Below, in pieces: positions 28,677 through 38,256 of a DNA stretch of 64,000 bases. Every line of letters starts with the position of its first letter. Position 1 is the first letter of the stretch. A program made the translations under genes and the position numbers. The notes under the pieces were generated by a model. It was not told the DNA's origin. It worked only from the letters and a program-made list of their open reading frames with translations, and made no database searches. Origin of the DNA: Flavobacteriaceae bacterium PS02334 (GTDB lineage: Bacteria > Bacteroidota > Bacteroidia > Flavobacteriales > Flavobacteriaceae); the NCBI GenBank assembly GCA_029959295.1, contig JASCOH010000003.1, positions 434,001 through 498,000 on the forward strand, written 5' to 3'.

Positions 28677-29282
28677 TAAGCAAATATATAAAAAGAAGCG
28701 CTATAAATTGTATGCCCAAACTGCAAATACCCGCACTGCAAAAACTACCTACTTCCTGAAGGGCTAATAAAAATAAAACAAAATAAAAAAAGGAAACGTC
28801 AGGATATTCTGGAAATTCTGGAAACATGGCAGGTAAAAAAAAACGAATCACACCCATTATCGCTATATGCCTATTTACAGAAAAGGAGACAGGGAGGTGT
28901 ACAGACACAGCTAAGGAGTGTGTTGTCAGCAATGGACATCATCGCGCCAAGCCGAAATTACACGAGACATCGATTTTGCTGTTGTATCAATCAGAATGGA
29001 ACGCATCCGCCCAGGCTTGTCCGCATGGATGCCTTTCAAACGCTGGAGGATCCATGAGGTTGCACATTCCAATCCATGCCCCTGCCTATCGTAATTTTCC
29101 TACTTAAGATAATCATGTTGATTTTAGAGTATCGAAGGAATTCGGCCTCTTCAGTTTATATTTTCGATCCATTTAATTAGATATCCAATCCTAAATTTTG
29201 CAGTTGGAAAAAAAATAAGAAAATTTGCATTTCTGAATAGTGGGCAGGTGCTTTTAAACCTGTCTTCGATAAATCGGCGCTG
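28677..29282. other. 600-bp gap, no gene supported
   Basis: Contains the promoter of the minus-strand gene at 28676 (TATATTTG, plus-strand 28681-28688). Open frames on both strands (28826-29107 plus, 28612-28932 minus) lack signals, family features or promoters and I do not call them. Confidence 0.5.
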
Positions 29283-29290
29283 TAACTTTG
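29283..29290 (+). promoter_or_regulatory. -7 element TAACTTTG
   Basis: Perfect TAnnTTTG match, 18 bases before the ATG of the small membrane-protein gene at 29309. Confidence 0.5.
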
Positions 29291-29308
29291 TTCAGAAACC
29301 AAATCATA

Positions 29309-29529
29309 ATGAAACGCACCATGCAGGCGCTTGCCGTTGCTCTTATGGGTTTGGGGCTCGCGTACTCTGTCCTTCTGGATGCGAAAAATTAGCAGCAGGC
29401 AAGAACATAGCCGAAGCCCTTGTTCTGTCTATGTTCTTCTGCACCTTCGCATATCTGACCATGGGGCTTATAAGAGAGCGTGCAAAGGAAAATGCATGGG
29501 CCTGCGATGGAAAAGATCGCAGGAAGTAA
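29309..29529 (+). pseudogene. Small two-helix membrane protein, frameshifted
   Basis: The ATG frame codes MKRTMQALAVALMGLGLAY and stops after 27 codons at DAKN. One extra A in the A run near 29383 would join it to the second frame (LAAGKNIAEALVLSMFF through to KDRRK), giving a 73-residue protein with two membrane helices. Either a real single-base deletion or a sequence error. No family recognised. Confidence 0.45.
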
Positions 29530-29739
29530 GATTCCCTTTCTAGACGGCCAGGCCTCAAGACCAAGGATTGCCAAAAAATCAATATTTGAGATCCAATACG
29601 ACCTAGCAATTTAACTCTAAAGCTCCAACTAAAAACATTTGCAAAGATTTTCAAGCATTTAATAGCGATATTGCGCTAAATTTTAAAAAAAAATCAATAA
29701 TTTTCCTACGTATAAAAGATATAAAAAAATCTGTTTTTC

Positions 29740-32700
29740 ATGGATATAATTAGGGATGCCTCAGATAAGCATAAAGGGGTGAAATTACAAAAATTGCGTG
29801 CCATCAAATTAGCATTTGATATCATCATCGGAAATCCAAAAGCGCAATTCCATATTGCTATAGAAAGCCAGGGCGATGTATTCATATACAGCGACGGCCG
29901 AAAATTCGTCGAAGAAAACAAGAACTATGAATCTAAAAATTTTTCGTTTTTCACGCATCAGGTATTGAATACACTGGTATACTTTCTCGACTACTGGCTA
30001 AAAGAATCTGTACAGAAAAGCAGCAATGTTATCTTCAGCTTCTATTCAACCAACAGCATTTCAAAAGAATACAATACCGCAGGCACGAAGAAGCTAGGCA
30101 TCGAACTCCCTGAAAGGCCTATCTTAGAACTGCTAGGCAAAAAGGAATGGAACACTGAAAACGACCTTATTGAAATCTGCAAAAAGGCGCTGCTTTCCGA
30201 ATATGAAAGGCAATATAAGGGCAAGAACAATAATTACAGCGCGCTGGAAGCTCTAGCTGAAGAAGACTGGAAATCTTTTTTTAGCAATATCATCTGGAAT
30301 TTCGAAATGCCGGCTAATGAAAAATTAGAATCTGAAATAAGCGCGCTCATCAAACAATATGCACTGCTCAAAAAGATAAATATCGACGGTAAGGAAGCTT
30401 TTATAGAGGCAATGCTAAGAAAAAGGCTGGAGGACAAGCAAGATGAAGACGATATGACAAGCCGATACCTGACTGATGAGGCTTTAGAACTTATTTTTTA
30501 CCAGATAGCCAATAACGAAATCAGCAAGGATATTTACAGATATGTGGATTTTGACTACAGCCTGCTTATTGGAAAGATCAAAGATTTTTCTTCCGCATTT
30601 TTAAAAGATAAATATTTCTCCATAAATAACCGGGACCACCTCCCCCGCTTCCTGCATAGAAATGTGAAAAAGCACAGTCCAGAAATAAGGATAGAGGCTT
30701 CGCACTTAAGGGAGACAAGACCCGAAAACCTAAAAAGAAGTGCGACTGTAGGAAGCATCCACAGCTTTATTGACAGCTCGCAGCCAACCTTTCTCTTTGG
30801 AGAAATAGGCAGCGGAAAAAGCTCAATAATAGCGCAGTACGTAATCGACCAGAATGAGGCCGGCAGCTTATCTCTGATGGTGCCGATCAATTTTGCAAAA
30901 GGAAAAATCACTTCCGACTTTGCGTCGCTGTTTGACTGCATCAATAACTTCATAAATTCCAACATACTAATCCAGGTTCCGCACTTTGACCTCGACTTCA
31001 TATTAAGCAACAGGTCATGCGCAATAGTCTTTGACGGCCTGGACGAACTAAATTACAGCGAAGCGCGAAATCTCATAAGGCACCTGGCAAAATTGAGCAA
31101 GGAATATGATGAACTTAGCATTATAGCCACAGGAAGGCCGATAGAACTCCAAGCCCTCGTCAGATTCAACGAATGGAATTGCCTTACTACCGTAGACCTG
31201 ACAGAAAACGAAATATTTGAAATTTTGAAAAATGAGGCCATTGCTTCGGGGCAAAATGAAGAAAATGCTACCACGGATGCTAGTCGCAGGCTCAATTTCC
31301 TGAAAAGCAGGAATGAACTGTGCCTGCTTGCAAAAACTCCTCTGATTGTATGCCTGCTTCGGGATTTTTTACAAGAAGGAGTTCAGGACGAGACACTCGG
31401 AACCCTAATGTACAAGATCCTGTCCAAGAGATTGCAATGGGATGAAATTGACTTGAAGGAAAACTATTCAAATTTTTTTAGCGAATTTCCTACAGCCCGG
31501 CAGCGAGAAAGCATTATTGCCGCTATTGCAGAAGATATTTTCCTTTCAGAAACAAGGCAGATCAGGGAGGGCAAGCTCTCGCAAATCATTGCAGAAAACA
31601 TACAGAGCGCAGACAGCATTAATAAAGTCCTGAGTGAGGCAGAACTGTTCTATAAAAATTTGTTCTTGCAGCTGAACGGCGATTTTTACAGCTTCATTTC
31701 CCAGCCGCTGCTGGAAGCGGCCTATAGCCTGAAGTTATCCTCAAAAATGTGTGAAACGCCTTTCGTCTTCGACACGGTCGACCATAATTGGAGAGCTTTG
31801 TCATTTGGCATAGCGATCAACCGCCTAAAAGGGAAAAATAAAGAATTGTCCGCAAATATTGAAGCCGTGCTAAAAGATCTGCTTGTTTACGATAGCAACA
31901 TCCCGATTGCGGCGATCTTAGTAAGCGAGTCTAAAGATCCAAAATTGGCAGAAGCTTTTATCACGCAGGTCTCGATGCTGGAATTTAGGCCTATCAGGAC
32001 CTGGAGCGAAGCGGAATCCTGGGGAGAACCTGATACCTATTCGCCATTTGCCATTGCAGAATGTATATTTCTTGCTGGAGAAAGAGGCTTCCAGTGGTAC
32101 TTCGACGAATACTTGGATACGAATCATCCCGTACAAATGTTTGAAGAGCCACAGATAAAAGCCATCCTCGGAAGCTTCCTGTTTATCAGTAAATTTAAGG
32201 TCAGCGCGGCACAAAAAGTCAAGCTGGCAGGAATAATACCTTACCATCTCGCTGCCAGGACCTACAGCTGCCAAACGTTTATTCCCTTGCTGGCAGCAAT
32301 CGCTCCAGAAGAATTCGATGTAAAATATAGGTGCCTGTCGCTGGCGAAGCAGCTTCACCACCCCCTTTTCAGCTCGAGATGCAAACAGCTGCTGCTGGAG
32401 GAGATTCCGGCGGGCAACAAGAGCGAAGTACTGGAAGCATTAGAAATAGTAATAGGCAACCGTGAAGAGAGCCGGATCGAAACGCTTTTATTCTATTTGG
32501 GTATAAGTGATGATGATCAAAGCGCTATCAACAAGACGATCCTTAATAAAATTATCAGGAGCATTTCACAAGGCGCTCAGCAATCATTAGTAGATATCAA
32601 TAAAATACTGCCCAAAAAAAGACTTAAGTCGTATCTGAGGTACTGCGCACTAACCAACAATGAAATTGCGGATAGCGCCGCAATCCTGCTCCATACTTTA

Positions 32701-35085
32701 TTTAAAGAACACGACCTGTACCTGACATGCAGGCCACTGCTTTCCAAAACCGAATTTTACCAAATCAGGCAGCATGACCGCAAGAAAATACTCGATGCAC
32801 TTCTATTCGACAATCCACAAATTTCACTAGACTTCCTGCTCAGCTATATCCCGAGGAGAAATAACAACAGAGACGAAATTCAAGAAATTTATATTTACTA
32901 CCTAATTAAGATCCTGGACAATATAGAAGGTATTTACAAGCATGAGTTTTTGTACGTAATAACCAGATTACCGGATTATCCTGTACTTAGCAGATATCCT
33001 GATATCAGGAATGCTTTTAAAGCTCTTTTAGGTAACAAGCCCCAATATATAGAATTTATCAGGGAAGCTTCGCAAGGCTTGGATTCCCGCCTGCGATTCA
33101 ATGCCAACTCAATCTCAATTTCCTGCTTTCCTGAAAACTCTAAAAGCGAATTGGAAAGCGTTATATATTCAGCCTCAAACAGATTTTACGACAGGGACGA
33201 ATGGCTCCGTTTTTGCACGAAGCTAAATTATGGGGATGCCCTTTTGGAGCACCTTAAGCTGATTCTGGATGAACTCCCGGAGCTTTCAAGATACTATGCG
33301 CTATACATACTCCAGCATAATGGCGCGAATCTTACAGCCGCACAGACCGACGAGCTGCTGGACGGACTTACAGGCAATGCCTACTTTCTCGACATTGGAG
33401 AACCATTCATGCCACAAAATGAAATGAAGAGGCTCGGTCAGGACGCCTCGTTTTTTCCTAACCTGATGACAATCTTTAACGGAGAGGATGCCGACAAATC
33501 TGCAAGGGCGGCAGACCATCTAATTTCGTACCATTACAGCAGGCTTTCCAAATTTGAACTTGGGAAAGCATATGCGCTCAAGTGCGAAAGCTGGGAAAGG
33601 GAACTTTACCATTTCCACCAATATAAAAGGAACCTGATGATGGATGCCGGGTTTTTGGAAGGCTTGGATGAAGCAAATAAAAAGATCAGGGAAAACACTG
33701 GGGGCGATTCCCTGCTGCAGCTGTATAAAAATACCGTAATTGACAGAAAGGACCAATGGATTGAGTTGCTAAAAAAGCTGCTCTACAATGGACAAAGTGG
33801 TGACTACCATACTATAGAACTTTTTTACAGGTGGCTGCTGACTTTAAAAAAAGCAGAACCGGACGCAGCTTTAAAAATAGCAGAAGCGGCGGCGGACCTG
33901 AAAACCTATCCGGCTATCATCGAGAATTCCAAGTTTAGAGGCTTTTATCCGTACCTTGTTTTGATATGCATTGAATTTAGCACCGCTGGAGCAGAAGAGA
34001 TCGAAGATACCCTGGAAAATTACCAATGCGATTCTGAATTGGCAGTCGCATTGCTGCACAGGCTTGGACGCATTCCTGAAGCATTTGCTGCGGAAAAGTC
34101 CGCTAGCTCGCACCTGACGCTGTTCGCAAAAAACAGTACAGTCAGGATAGCGAAAAAGGACCGTTATGAAATAGAAAAAATCTTTTTCGATGATGCCGTA
34201 CCAAATAATCTTTCCGAATATTTGGAATCAATAATCTTATTTAATACCTATTCCAAGGAGGACCTGGCGGAAATCGAACGGCAAGGAAAAATTGCCTGCT
34301 TTATCTATTCGATTGTTAAATTCTGCTACAACGAGGATATATCGTATGCTACGATCCTAAGTGCCATAAACAAGATAGGATGGCCCTACTACCGGAACGC
34401 CCTTACTCAATCTTTCCGGGAATCGCTGTTTATCATAAAACAAAAATTGCTGAGCTCAAACGAATCGCTGGGCTACTTCGCAGCAGAACTGAAGAAGGGT
34501 GTCGACGATTCCAAAAACCAGATATCAAACTCCGTTGTGGAAAACATGAGAGAGCTTTTCGACCTGCAGGTTCCCATAGAAAACGGATATTTACAGATAT
34601 TGTTCTATGAGCTGCAAAAAACGCCGTACATGCTTTCGCTAAATCTGATGAACAGCATTTTTCACTTTATCGTCAATATTATGGAAAAGGACGACCGATT
34701 GCTGCTGGGAATCGAAATTGACAAGCATATCAAAATACTTACAAACACGTACTCCCGCCGCGGTACCGGTGCTGAGATACAGCCACTTTTTTGGATGTTT
34801 TCACTCATTTCATTCTACTTGCAAAAAGGATCAAACGAATATTCTGTACAAGCATTTTTAAAAGGCCTCGAATCTGTATTCGTACAGTCGGATGCAAGTG
34901 AGTTCTACAGCGGTGGCAATAAGGTATCGAAAATGAAAGGCAGGGACCTAATATCATACAGCAGCGTCATATACGATAAAATCCTACCTGAGATTTTTCA
35001 AAGTGCAGTTGAAAAGGGGGCGCTGGGCGGCAAACCGGAAACAAGAGCAATATGCATCATGCTCAAAAGCTTTATCAGAACATAA
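29740..35085 (+). CDS. Giant NACHT/STAND NTPase with nuclease-like N-terminus (Avs-like defence candidate)
   Basis: A 1781-residue cytosolic protein. Residues about 1-240 start with a stretch that fits a Cap4/DUF4297-like PD-(D/E)xK nuclease: E42, D46 and E59-x-K61 in strand-like surroundings. The ATPase follows: Walker A GEIGSGKS at 354-361, NACHT-type Walker B IVFDGLDEL at 429-437, and ATGRP at 463-467. Residues about 700-1781 are almost wholly helical with no motif I recognise, as in the target-sensing repeats of Avs proteins. The order effector-STAND-repeats and the size fit antiviral STAND proteins. Stands alone on its strand. The nuclease assignment is the least certain part. Confidence 0.75.
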   Translation: MDIIRDASDKHKGVKLQKLRAIKLAFDIIIGNPKAQFHIAIESQGDVFIYSDGRKFVEENKNYESKNFSFFTHQVLNTLVYFLDYWLKESVQKSSNVIFSFYSTNSISKEYNTAGTKKLGIELPERPILELLGKKEWNTENDLIEICKKALLSEYERQYKGKNNNYSALEALAEEDWKSFFSNIIWNFEMPANEKLESEISALIKQYALLKKINIDGKEAFIEAMLRKRLEDKQDEDDMTSRYLTDEALELIFYQIANNEISKDIYRYVDFDYSLLIGKIKDFSSAFLKDKYFSINNRDHLPRFLHRNVKKHSPEIRIEASHLRETRPENLKRSATVGSIHSFIDSSQPTFLFGEIGSGKSSIIAQYVIDQNEAGSLSLMVPINFAKGKITSDFASLFDCINNFINSNILIQVPHFDLDFILSNRSCAIVFDGLDELNYSEARNLIRHLAKLSKEYDELSIIATGRPIELQALVRFNEWNCLTTVDLTENEIFEILKNEAIASGQNEENATTDASRRLNFLKSRNELCLLAKTPLIVCLLRDFLQEGVQDETLGTLMYKILSKRLQWDEIDLKENYSNFFSEFPTARQRESIIAAIAEDIFLSETRQIREGKLSQIIAENIQSADSINKVLSEAELFYKNLFLQLNGDFYSFISQPLLEAAYSLKLSSKMCETPFVFDTVDHNWRALSFGIAINRLKGKNKELSANIEAVLKDLLVYDSNIPIAAILVSESKDPKLAEAFITQVSMLEFRPIRTWSEAESWGEPDTYSPFAIAECIFLAGERGFQWYFDEYLDTNHPVQMFEEPQIKAILGSFLFISKFKVSAAQKVKLAGIIPYHLAARTYSCQTFIPLLAAIAPEEFDVKYRCLSLAKQLHHPLFSSRCKQLLLEEIPAGNKSEVLEALEIVIGNREESRIETLLFYLGISDDDQSAINKTILNKIIRSISQGAQQSLVDINKILPKKRLKSYLRYCALTNNEIADSAAILLHTLFKEHDLYLTCRPLLSKTEFYQIRQHDRKKILDALLFDNPQISLDFLLSYIPRRNNNRDEIQEIYIYYLIKILDNIEGIYKHEFLYVITRLPDYPVLSRYPDIRNAFKALLGNKPQYIEFIREASQGLDSRLRFNANSISISCFPENSKSELESVIYSASNRFYDRDEWLRFCTKLNYGDALLEHLKLILDELPELSRYYALYILQHNGANLTAAQTDELLDGLTGNAYFLDIGEPFMPQNEMKRLGQDASFFPNLMTIFNGEDADKSARAADHLISYHYSRLSKFELGKAYALKCESWERELYHFHQYKRNLMMDAGFLEGLDEANKKIRENTGGDSLLQLYKNTVIDRKDQWIELLKKLLYNGQSGDYHTIELFYRWLLTLKKAEPDAALKIAEAAADLKTYPAIIENSKFRGFYPYLVLICIEFSTAGAEEIEDTLENYQCDSELAVALLHRLGRIPEAFAAEKSASSHLTLFAKNSTVRIAKKDRYEIEKIFFDDAVPNNLSEYLESIILFNTYSKEDLAEIERQGKIACFIYSIVKFCYNEDISYATILSAINKIGWPYYRNALTQSFRESLFIIKQKLLSSNESLGYFAAELKKGVDDSKNQISNSVVENMRELFDLQVPIENGYLQILFYELQKTPYMLSLNLMNSIFHFIVNIMEKDDRLLLGIEIDKHIKILTNTYSRRGTGAEIQPLFWMFSLISFYLQKGSNEYSVQAFLKGLESVFVQSDASEFYSGGNKVSKMKGRDLISYSSVIYDKILPEIFQSAVEKGALGGKPETRAICIMLKSFIRT

Positions 35086-35245
35086 TTAAATTATCAACTT
35101 GCAAACATGATCAGAGGCACCTGAACAAGTTGCGCCAAAACCAGCCAAACAGCACATGCCACGGCCCGCTAGCAGGGTGCCATTTCCTATTATACGATTT
35201 TTGCGGTTGCAATTATGCTCGATAGGAAACAAAAATAAGAATGGC

Positions 35246-35509
35246 ATGGAAAAAAATCTGACCAAGGAAGACTTAAAGCAGTTCAAGCTGGAGCTGCTCG
35301 ATGAAATCAAGACAATCCTGCGCGATTTGGGGCCTGGACAGGAAAGTCCGGATGATGGAGGCTGGATCAAGGGAAGGTCGGTAAGAAAAAGACTTGCTGT
35401 ATCGCCCGGCACTCTTCAGAACCTGAGGGTCGCTGGAAAGCTACGGTTTAAGAAAGTAATGGGTACCTATTATTACAGCGCCCAGGACGTAGACGCTTTT
35501 TTTCAATGA
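35246..35509 (+). CDS. Excisionase-like helix-turn-helix protein
   Basis: An 87-residue protein: helical N-terminus (MEKNLTKEDLKQFKLELLDE), then the winged HTH WIKGRSVRKRLAVSPGTLQN and GKLRFKKVMGTYYYSAQDVD. I use the ATG at 35246; the longer frame has no support. The next gene starts inside its stop codon (ATGA). Same family as the proteins at 60027 and 60406, which sit beside rteC; all are small DNA-binding proteins of Bacteroidota mobile elements. Confidence 0.75.
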   Translation: MEKNLTKEDLKQFKLELLDEIKTILRDLGPGQESPDDGGWIKGRSVRKRLAVSPGTLQNLRVAGKLRFKKVMGTYYYSAQDVDAFFQ

Positions 35510-35820
35510 CACCCCCTTCAGTTAATATAGCATTACAGTCAGCGATTGACCTGCTTGAAAATGACACCAGGCTCAACACTTTCCATATGGCGCTATTGCT
35601 TTCTGTTCTGCGTGTCGGAGCTCGCCAGGGATCCGTCGAAGCCGTTATAGCGACCCGGGCGACTCTGATGTCTCTTTCGCATATCCGGACGCTTCCCACC
35701 TACCACAAATATTTCAGGGAACTCCAGCAGTTTGGCTATATTTGCTACAGCCCGTCCTATCATCCGGCGGGGAAAAGCAGGATCGTCGTGAAATTATCGC
35801 AATTGAATTACAGAGAATAG
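35506..35820 (+). CDS. Conserved island protein, unknown function
   Basis: A 104-residue protein coupled to the HTH gene by an ATGA overlap. It contains TFHMALLLSVLRVGARQGSVEAV and ends with a strand-rich region (SRIVVKLSQLNYRE); the middle SLSHIRTLPTYHKYFRELQQFGYI looks like a replication or regulator-type winged helix. Similar pairs occur in Bacteroidota islands. I do not recognise a named family. Confidence 0.6.
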   Translation: MTPPSVNIALQSAIDLLENDTRLNTFHMALLLSVLRVGARQGSVEAVIATRATLMSLSHIRTLPTYHKYFRELQQFGYICYSPSYHPAGKSRIVVKLSQLNYRE

Positions 35821-35971
35821 ATGCTTTGGAGTCCACTTGAGCATTGCTAAGCGAGGGAACAAAGTTTATATTTTTTACTGCACCAGCATCGTGCTCCCAA
35901 TCATCAAACTGATGAAAAGCCGCTGGAAATAGTTCTGCGAGATATTTTATCAGACCTATAAAATTAGGGCT

Positions 35972-37531
35972 TTACCCAGGCAGTTCTGCCACAGCTTTCC
36001 CACCCATTGCTTCCTTGACCAGGTAACCGAGGAATGATGCGAAAGGCTCGATGTCCAGGTCCACGCTTGCACTTTCCAATGCTTTCATGTAGTCATTTCT
36101 CCTTTCAACAGGGATTACTGTCCAAGGATATCCTCCTGAAGCCAGCATGGCATTCATCAGAAAGCGCCCCATACGCCCGTTGCCATCCATATAGGGGTGG
36201 ATAAATACAAATATGAAATGCCCTAGCACAGTACGGACAGAGGCCTCAGGTTCGTCTTGTAATAATTCAAACAATACTGGCATTGCATCACGCATCGCAT
36301 CTACGTTCAAGGGCGTGTGTTTGGAATTTCCTATATAAACCAGGTGGTTTCTGTACCCTGCCAGATCTGCAGGTTTTAAGATACCCGCCGCCACGCTGGG
36401 ATCAAATAGTTCCCTATACCACTTGGCATGGTCAGCGTCGGCTTGCAAACCTGCATTCTTTCCATCAAGGATCATTTTTATACTTTCTTTTACAGATTGG
36501 AAAGCCTGATAATATCCTCTTGCCGCCATAGCGTCGCGCTGCTGTCTGTCGTCTTCATTTTCAGTGGCACTCCATTCTCCCGAACTGACTCTTTCGATCA
36601 GTTCAGGGGTTACGCGGTACCGTTCGATAGATAACGAATGGTAGGCATCCGTAACGTAAATGTCATCGATATCTTTTAGAAACGCATCGTGCCTTTCGGG
36701 AATTCCTGGCGGAGCGGGAAAATTTTCTATAACTACCTCTCGCATCTTGTCCCACATGAGGCGTATACGGCTGGCATAAGGTGAGCGTTCACGCCCCGAA
36801 AGCTTAAGCCCGGTCTTGTTTTCAAACGGATCTTCTTCGCGGATATCGTAATCTGCCTGCTTGAATGTAGCTATGATCTGGTCTGCTATCTTCTCCCTGC
36901 CGATATTTCTGAATGCCCCGGCCAAGCGCCCGGCTAATTTGGTATGCCCGTTCTCAAGCAATACCGGCAAGAGTTCTGATGCGTCCCTTATTAGAGAAAG
37001 TGCCGTACGCGCATCGATGGCATTGCGGACATATGTGCCTGCCGAACTGTAGATCAACGCAGCCTGGAGATTATACATCCTAATTCCGTTCCCTTGTACT
37101 GCGAGCTGGCCTGCAGGTGGAAGGTCTGCTCGAAAATTCAAAAGGGAAGTCTTGTGCGGCAAAGCCGTAGGAAGATTGTTTCCTTGGGGAGAACGAACAA
37201 GCAGCTGCTGCGGAATTACCGGATTGCCTGCATGGATTAAAAGTGACTGATCGGCTGACAGGCACCATTTCTCTCCGTATTTTCGTTCTAGGAAGACTGC
37301 TACAAAATCCCAATAGGAACTGTACCATGATGTGGTCTCACCGTCCTTTTCATTGGGATCAATAGCAATGTACCAGCCCCTTGTCACTTCCTTTATAAAC
37401 CCATTCTTGAGAAGTATTTCCCTATACCTGCGGCTAGGCATATCGTCTGTATGGATTCCTACTGTGCCTCTCTCCTGCAGCTCCTGCAGTAACTTAAGTG
37501 CTCCTACAAATCTTTCACGTGGTGTAGCCAT
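35972..37531 (-). CDS. Fic-domain protein with AbiEi-like N-terminus
   Basis: A 519-residue protein. The first 70 residues look like the winged helix of AbiEi-type regulators (YREILLKNGFIKEVTRGWYI), followed by an AbiEi-like middle. The C-terminal half is a Fic domain with the catalytic motif HPYMDGNGR at 445-453; Fic enzymes usually transfer AMP to protein side chains. The inhibitory-helix motif before it reads S299-LSI-E303-R304, so the usual Gly/Asn after Glu is Arg. The array of 24-bp repeats directly upstream may be its own operator. Confidence 0.88.
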   Translation of the reverse strand: MATPRERFVGALKLLQELQERGTVGIHTDDMPSRRYREILLKNGFIKEVTRGWYIAIDPNEKDGETTSWYSSYWDFVAVFLERKYGEKWCLSADQSLLIHAGNPVIPQQLLVRSPQGNNLPTALPHKTSLLNFRADLPPAGQLAVQGNGIRMYNLQAALIYSSAGTYVRNAIDARTALSLIRDASELLPVLLENGHTKLAGRLAGAFRNIGREKIADQIIATFKQADYDIREEDPFENKTGLKLSGRERSPYASRIRLMWDKMREVVIENFPAPPGIPERHDAFLKDIDDIYVTDAYHSLSIERYRVTPELIERVSSGEWSATENEDDRQQRDAMAARGYYQAFQSVKESIKMILDGKNAGLQADADHAKWYRELFDPSVAAGILKPADLAGYRNHLVYIGNSKHTPLNVDAMRDAMPVLFELLQDEPEASVRTVLGHFIFVFIHPYMDGNGRMGRFLMNAMLASGGYPWTVIPVERRNDYMKALESASVDLDIEPFASFLGYLVKEAMGGKAVAELPG

Positions 37532-37558
37532 ATTCTATTAATCGTTGATGTGGTAAAG

Positions 37559-37726
37559 TTAGTAAATAATACTGTGCAAAATATATTATTTAATGTAGTG
37601 ATATATATATTGTTTGATGCGGTGCAAAAAATATTGTTTGATGTAGTGATATACATATTTTTTGATGCAGTGCAAAATATATTGTTTAAAGTAATACAAG
37701 TCGTATTGTTAGCGGCATAGCAAATT
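37559..37726. repeat. 24-bp direct repeat array before the Fic gene
   Basis: Five units in strict 24-bp register at 37583, 37607, 37631, 37655 and 37679, consensus ATATTGTTTGATGYRGTG plus six A/T-rich bases, with degenerate units on both sides (37559 and 37703). Units 1 and 3 share ATGTAGTGATAT, units 2 and 4 share ATGCRGTGCAAAA, giving a 48-bp second-order period. The Fic -33 element (TTTTG on minus strand) lies in the first degenerate unit. Confidence 0.8.
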
Positions 37727-37975
37727 TTAATATTAAAAGTAATACTTATAATGCTGGAAATATCTTAGAGGATGAAATACTTGAAACCTGAACAAATTTT
37801 ACTGTTTTTTGGCTATATGACTAATTATTATTACATTCGTATCAGAATTCAGTGTTCTTAGGATCAGTAGTTTAAATAAAAGCAGGACTGCTTTTTTGCA
37901 ATTGTGGCAGAATCGTGGCATTTCAAAAAATAAACTTATAAAATTTCAGGATTATCGGGGGCTCATCGATATAAG

Positions 37976-37997
37976 TTCGAATCCCTCTTTCTCCGCA
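37976..37997 (+). other. 3' end of a serine tRNA gene (attachment-site scar)
   Basis: TTCGAATCCCTCTTTCTCCG and the following CA match the T-loop, 3' T-stem, acceptor strand and discriminator of a bacterial serine tRNA. The bases before it cannot form the 5' half of the T stem, so no tRNA gene is present. Such 3' fragments are the usual att scar of tyrosine-recombinase elements. Confidence 0.65.
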
Positions 37998-38027
37998 GAT
38001 GAAGTTTCAGAAGAAACTTTAAAAATC

Positions 38028-38061
38028 AAAACCCTTTAAATATTAGTATTTAAGGGGTTTT
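38028..38061 (+). terminator. Terminator after the tRNA fragment
   Basis: A 15-bp stem (38028-38042 with 38047-38061, one G-T pair), 4-base loop, followed by TTCCTTTTTT. It lies 30 bases after the tRNA fragment and is probably the old tRNA gene's own terminator. Confidence 0.85.
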
Positions 38062-38256
38062 TCCTTTTTTGGCAAACCTTCAAAAAAGCACATGCTTTAT
38101 CAAAGAACAGTACCCTATTGGTTACCCTAATTATTTTTTACTTTTTAAGCAAAAAAGGGTAACTAAAAAAGGGAATTCCCCGGAAATTCCCTGTCACCTC
38201 TAGGCTCTCGCAAATTTTTTAAATCAATTTGAATATTAATTTAAAAACTAGATAGT

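Noticed and set aside
28826-29107. 93-residue plus-strand frame
   Set aside because: No signal, family, ribosome site or -7 element; the overlapping minus frame is equally long.
37561-37726. CRISPR array
   Set aside because: Repeats are directly adjacent with no spacers, degenerate at the ends and without cas genes; it is a tandem array.
37930-37997. Intact tRNA gene
   Set aside because: Only the 3' part matches; the 5' T stem, anticodon arm and 5' acceptor strand cannot be formed.
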